Made by a program: the position numbers and the translations under genes. This document shows, piece after piece, positions 6,493 through 8,480 of a DNA stretch of 8,480 bases. Every line of letters starts with the position of its first letter. Position 1 is the first letter of the stretch. This DNA comes from JBQTIU01 sp052387815. GTDB lineage: Bacteria > Pseudomonadota > Alphaproteobacteria > CACIAM-22H2. The stretch spans positions 1 through 8,480 of the forward strand of contig JBQTIU010000052.1 of the NCBI GenBank assembly GCA_052387815.1, given 5' to 3'. The notes under the pieces were generated by a model. The model was not told the origin of the DNA, did no database searches, and saw only the letters and a program-made list of their open reading frames with translations.

Positions 6493-8232
6493 CTACGGCC
6501 GGTCATCCTCCCCCGGGCTCCTCGCGAGCGATTCGTGGCGCAGGAAGTCGAAATCGCAGCCGTGCTCGGCTTGCAAGACGTGGTCGACATGGAGCGTGCC
6601 GTAGCCGCGGGCCCGCTCGATGGACGTCGTGGGATGCCAGGCGGCGCGGCGCCGGCCGAGTTCGGCCCCATCGACCAGGAGATCGAGCCGGCGTTCGTTG
6701 ACGCTCAAGCGGATGCGGTCGCCCGTGCGGGCGAGCCCGAGCGCTCCCCCCGCCGCCGCCTCGGGGCTCACATGCACGACCACGGTGCCGAACGCGGTGC
6801 CGCTCATCCGCGCATCCGAGATGCGCATCATGTCCTTGACACCGGCTCGGGCGAGCTTGGCCGGGATCGGCAGGTAGCCGGCCTCCGGCATGCCGATGCT
6901 CCGCGGCCCGGCGTTCTGGAGGACGAGGATGTCGCCCGCCCCCACATCGAGGTCGGGCGCGTCGATCCGGCGGGCGAGATCGTCGAGCGAGGAGAAGACG
7001 ACCGCGCGCCCCTCGGTCTCGAACAGAAGCGGGTCGGCGGCCGAGCGCTTGAGGATGGCGCCGGCAGGGGCGAGCGTCCCGAACAGCGCCACCAGGCCGC
7101 CGCCGTCGTGGAGCGGTTGCGAGCGCTCGCGTATGATCGAACGATCGACCCACATGGCGTCGTGCTCCAGGCGCCGGCCGAGCGTCTCGCCGGTGATCGT
7201 CAGGCAGTCGAGGTTGAGCAGCGGTTCGAGCTCCCGCAAGACCGCCCCCAAGCCGCCGGCGGCGTGGAAATCCTCCATGTAGTGCTGGCCGGTCGGCTTC
7301 AAGTCGACCAGCACCGGGGTGCTCGCGCCGAGCTCGTTGAGCCAGCGCAAGGGGAGTTCGATCCCCGCCCGCCCGGCGATGGCGGTCAAATGGATGATCG
7401 CATTGGTCGACCCGCCGATCGCCAGCAGCACCCGCAGCGCGTTCTCGACCGCCTTGCGGGTGACGATCCGCCGGGGCGAAAGCCGCGAGCCCGCGAGCCC
7501 GACCGCGCGCGCGCCGGTGGCTTCGGCGGCGCGCAGCCGGTCGGCATGGACCGCCGGTATGGCGGCCGTCCCGGGCAGCGACATGCCGAGCGCCTCGGCG
7601 AGGCAGGCCATGGTGCTGGCGGTGCCCATCACGGCGCAGGTCCCGGCGGTGGTGGCCAGCCGGTCCTCGACCTCGTCGATGTCGGCCGGCGCGATCTGGC
7701 CGGCCCGATACTGGGCCCAGAAGCGGCGGCAATCGGTGCAGGCGCCGAGCCGCTGGCCGCGATAGCGGGCGGTCATCATCGGCCCGGCGACGAGCTGGAT
7801 CGCCGGCCGATCGGCGGAAATCGCACCCATGAGCTGGGCCGGCACCGTCTTGTCGCAGCCGCCCATGAGGACGACCGCGTCCATGGGCTGGGCGCGGATC
7901 ATCTCCTCGACGTCGATCGACATCAGGTTGCGGAACATCAGGCTGGTGGGGGCAAGGAACACCTCGGCCAAGGAGATGGTCGGGAAGTCGAGCGGCAGGC
8001 CGCCGGCCGCGATCACGCCCCTTTTCACCGCCTCGATCAGCTCCGGAAAGTGGCGGTGGCAGTTGTTGAAGCCGCTTGCCGAGTTGGCGATACCGACCAC
8101 CGGGCGCGCCAGCATGGCCGGCGAATAGCCCATCGAGCGGGCGAACGAGCGGCGCAAATAAAGGGAAAAATCGCGGTCGCCGTAATCGGTGAGGCCGCCC
8201 GCCAGCCCCGGCGGGTCGCCGCGTTCGGTCAT
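6493..8232 (-). CDS. IlvD/Edd-family dehydratase, sugar-acid type (L-arabinonate dehydratase-like)
   Basis: This 579-residue cytoplasmic enzyme removes water from a 2,3-dihydroxy acid to give a 2-keto-3-deoxy acid, using an iron-sulfur cluster and Mg2+. The ATG at 8232 follows GGGAGG at a 6-nt spacing, a strong ribosome binding site. The three cluster cysteines are visible: C58 (GFNNCHRHF), C126 (GGCDKTVPA) and C199 (TAGTCAVMG). Likely Mg2+ ligands are E90, D127 and E450, K128 is the expected carboxylated lysine, and S477 in SDARMSGTAFG is the catalytic serine. GGSTNAIIHL (273-282) and the C-terminal ERGCDFDFL-like ending (EHGCDFDFL, 556-564) place it with the pentonate dehydratases, which share this length, rather than with the branched-chain IlvD enzymes; the substrate cannot be fixed from sequence. 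No sugar transporter, aldolase or dehydrogenase is visible beside it. It lies 96 bp upstream of the cyclase, same strand, probably a separate unit. Confidence 0.9.
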   Translation of the reverse strand: MTERGDPPGLAGGLTDYGDRDFSLYLRRSFARSMGYSPAMLARPVVGIANSASGFNNCHRHFPELIEAVKRGVIAAGGLPLDFPTISLAEVFLAPTSLMFRNLMSIDVEEMIRAQPMDAVVLMGGCDKTVPAQLMGAISADRPAIQLVAGPMMTARYRGQRLGACTDCRRFWAQYRAGQIAPADIDEVEDRLATTAGTCAVMGTASTMACLAEALGMSLPGTAAIPAVHADRLRAAEATGARAVGLAGSRLSPRRIVTRKAVENALRVLLAIGGSTNAIIHLTAIAGRAGIELPLRWLNELGASTPVLVDLKPTGQHYMEDFHAAGGLGAVLRELEPLLNLDCLTITGETLGRRLEHDAMWVDRSIIRERSQPLHDGGGLVALFGTLAPAGAILKRSAADPLLFETEGRAVVFSSLDDLARRIDAPDLDVGAGDILVLQNAGPRSIGMPEAGYLPIPAKLARAGVKDMMRISDARMSGTAFGTVVVHVSPEAAAGGALGLARTGDRIRLSVNERRLDLLVDGAELGRRRAAWHPTTSIERARGYGTLHVDHVLQAEHGCDFDFLRHESLARSPGEDDRP

Positions 8233-8264
8233 GCTCTGCCTCCCGCAACCCTGGCGCGGCCCGA

Positions 8265-8279
8265 ATGCCGCTGCGGCAT
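8265..8279. promoter_or_regulatory. 15-bp perfect palindrome in the dehydratase leader (possible operator)
   Basis: ATGCCGC-T-GCGGCAT is a perfect inverted repeat with a single central base, 32 bp upstream of the dehydratase ATG. Its size and position suit an operator for a dimeric regulator of the sugar-acid gene, or a hairpin in the mRNA leader. No regulator gene is in view to match it with. Confidence 0.35.
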
Positions 8280-8374
8280 CCGGGGGGATATGGAATCAAT
8301 CGCATTCTCCGCCTTTTGGCCATCGAAAAATCGCCAGGCGGACGTTGCCCGGGCGGGTTGTAACCCCGCCCCTA

Positions 8375-8398
8375 CCACGGCAAAGGCGGTGGCAATTC
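8375..8398 (-). repeat. REP linker unit, copy 1
   Basis: The unit begins CCACGGCAAAGGC and ends GTGGCAATTC. It separates the two first hairpins of the right-edge cluster. Read on the minus strand it resembles the GAAATGCCATTGCCGTTT linker of the tolC-cyclase cluster, which is several bases shorter. Confidence 0.6.
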
Positions 8399-8426
8399 TT
8401 ACAGGCGGGTTGTAAACCCGCCCCAA

Positions 8427-8450
8427 CCACGGCACCGGCGATGGCATATC
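8427..8450 (-). repeat. REP linker unit, copy 2
   Basis: The unit begins CCACGGCACCGGC and ends GATGGCATATC. It matches the 8375-8398 unit at 19 of 24 positions. Its GATGGCAT core, read on the minus strand as ATGCCATC, is the closest match to the ATGCCATTGCC core of the left cluster. Confidence 0.6.
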
Positions 8451-8480
8451 GAAGGGGCGGGGCTTTCGACACGCCCGGGC

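Larger units (their letters stand above)
8351..8480. repeat. REP-like palindrome cluster at the right edge
   Basis: This stretch upstream of the dehydratase contains an imperfect hairpin (8351-8371, GGGCGGGTT against AACCCCGCCC with one bulged C), a perfect 8-bp hairpin GGCGGGTT-GTA-AACCCGCC (8404-8422) and a third one starting with GGGGCGGGGC near 8454 that runs towards the window end. Two 24-bp linkers between them (8375-8398 and 8427-8450) both begin CCACGGCA and match at 19 of 24 positions. The palindrome arms are the same as in the tolC-cyclase cluster. Confidence 0.75.

Noticed and set aside
6535..8415. A 626-codon plus-strand open frame opposite the dehydratase
   Set aside because: It is the antisense shadow of a well-supported enzyme and runs on into the REP cluster; it shows no motifs of its own.

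Overview
The window is GC-rich chromosomal DNA whose protein families point to an alphaproteobacterium, most likely in or near Rhodospirillales. This placement is an inference from gene content and base composition; no rRNA or other phylogenetic marker is present. It holds three complete genes, the start of a fourth, two broken insertion sequences joined to each other, and two clusters of palindromic REP-like repeats.

Left part (1-2395). The minus strand carries the first 110 codons of a gene that runs off the left edge. It resembles the N-terminal prefix of very large type I-secreted FecR/cadherin-type surface proteins. Upstream of it lies a short AT-rich promoter-like stretch, then about 400 bp of very GC-rich sequence with no convincing gene. 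Next is an ISAzo13-family remnant (about 892-2029, minus strand) whose transposase keeps its DDE triad but has lost its N-terminus. It is fused near position 2028 to an IS3-family remnant (to about 2395, plus strand) that keeps only the C-terminal 110 residues of its transposase.

Middle part (2450-6396). A complete TolC-family outer-membrane efflux/secretion protein (plus strand) faces a CHASE2-domain class III nucleotidyl cyclase (minus strand). The 296 bp between the two stop codons is packed with hairpins and contains a 38-bp direct repeat present twice with one mismatch. The secreted-protein prefix, the TolC channel and the CHASE2 cyclase plausibly form one surface-protein export and signalling locus that was later split by the IS remnants. 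The inner-membrane ABC and HlyD-type components of such a system are not in the window.

Right part (6493-8480). A complete IlvD/Edd-family dehydratase of the sugar-acid (L-arabinonate-like) subgroup lies on the minus strand, 96 bp upstream of the cyclase and in the same direction. A perfect 15-bp palindrome sits in its leader. The last about 130 bp contain a second REP cluster whose linkers resemble, in inverted orientation, those of the tolC-cyclase cluster. No tRNA, rRNA, CRISPR array or replication origin was seen.
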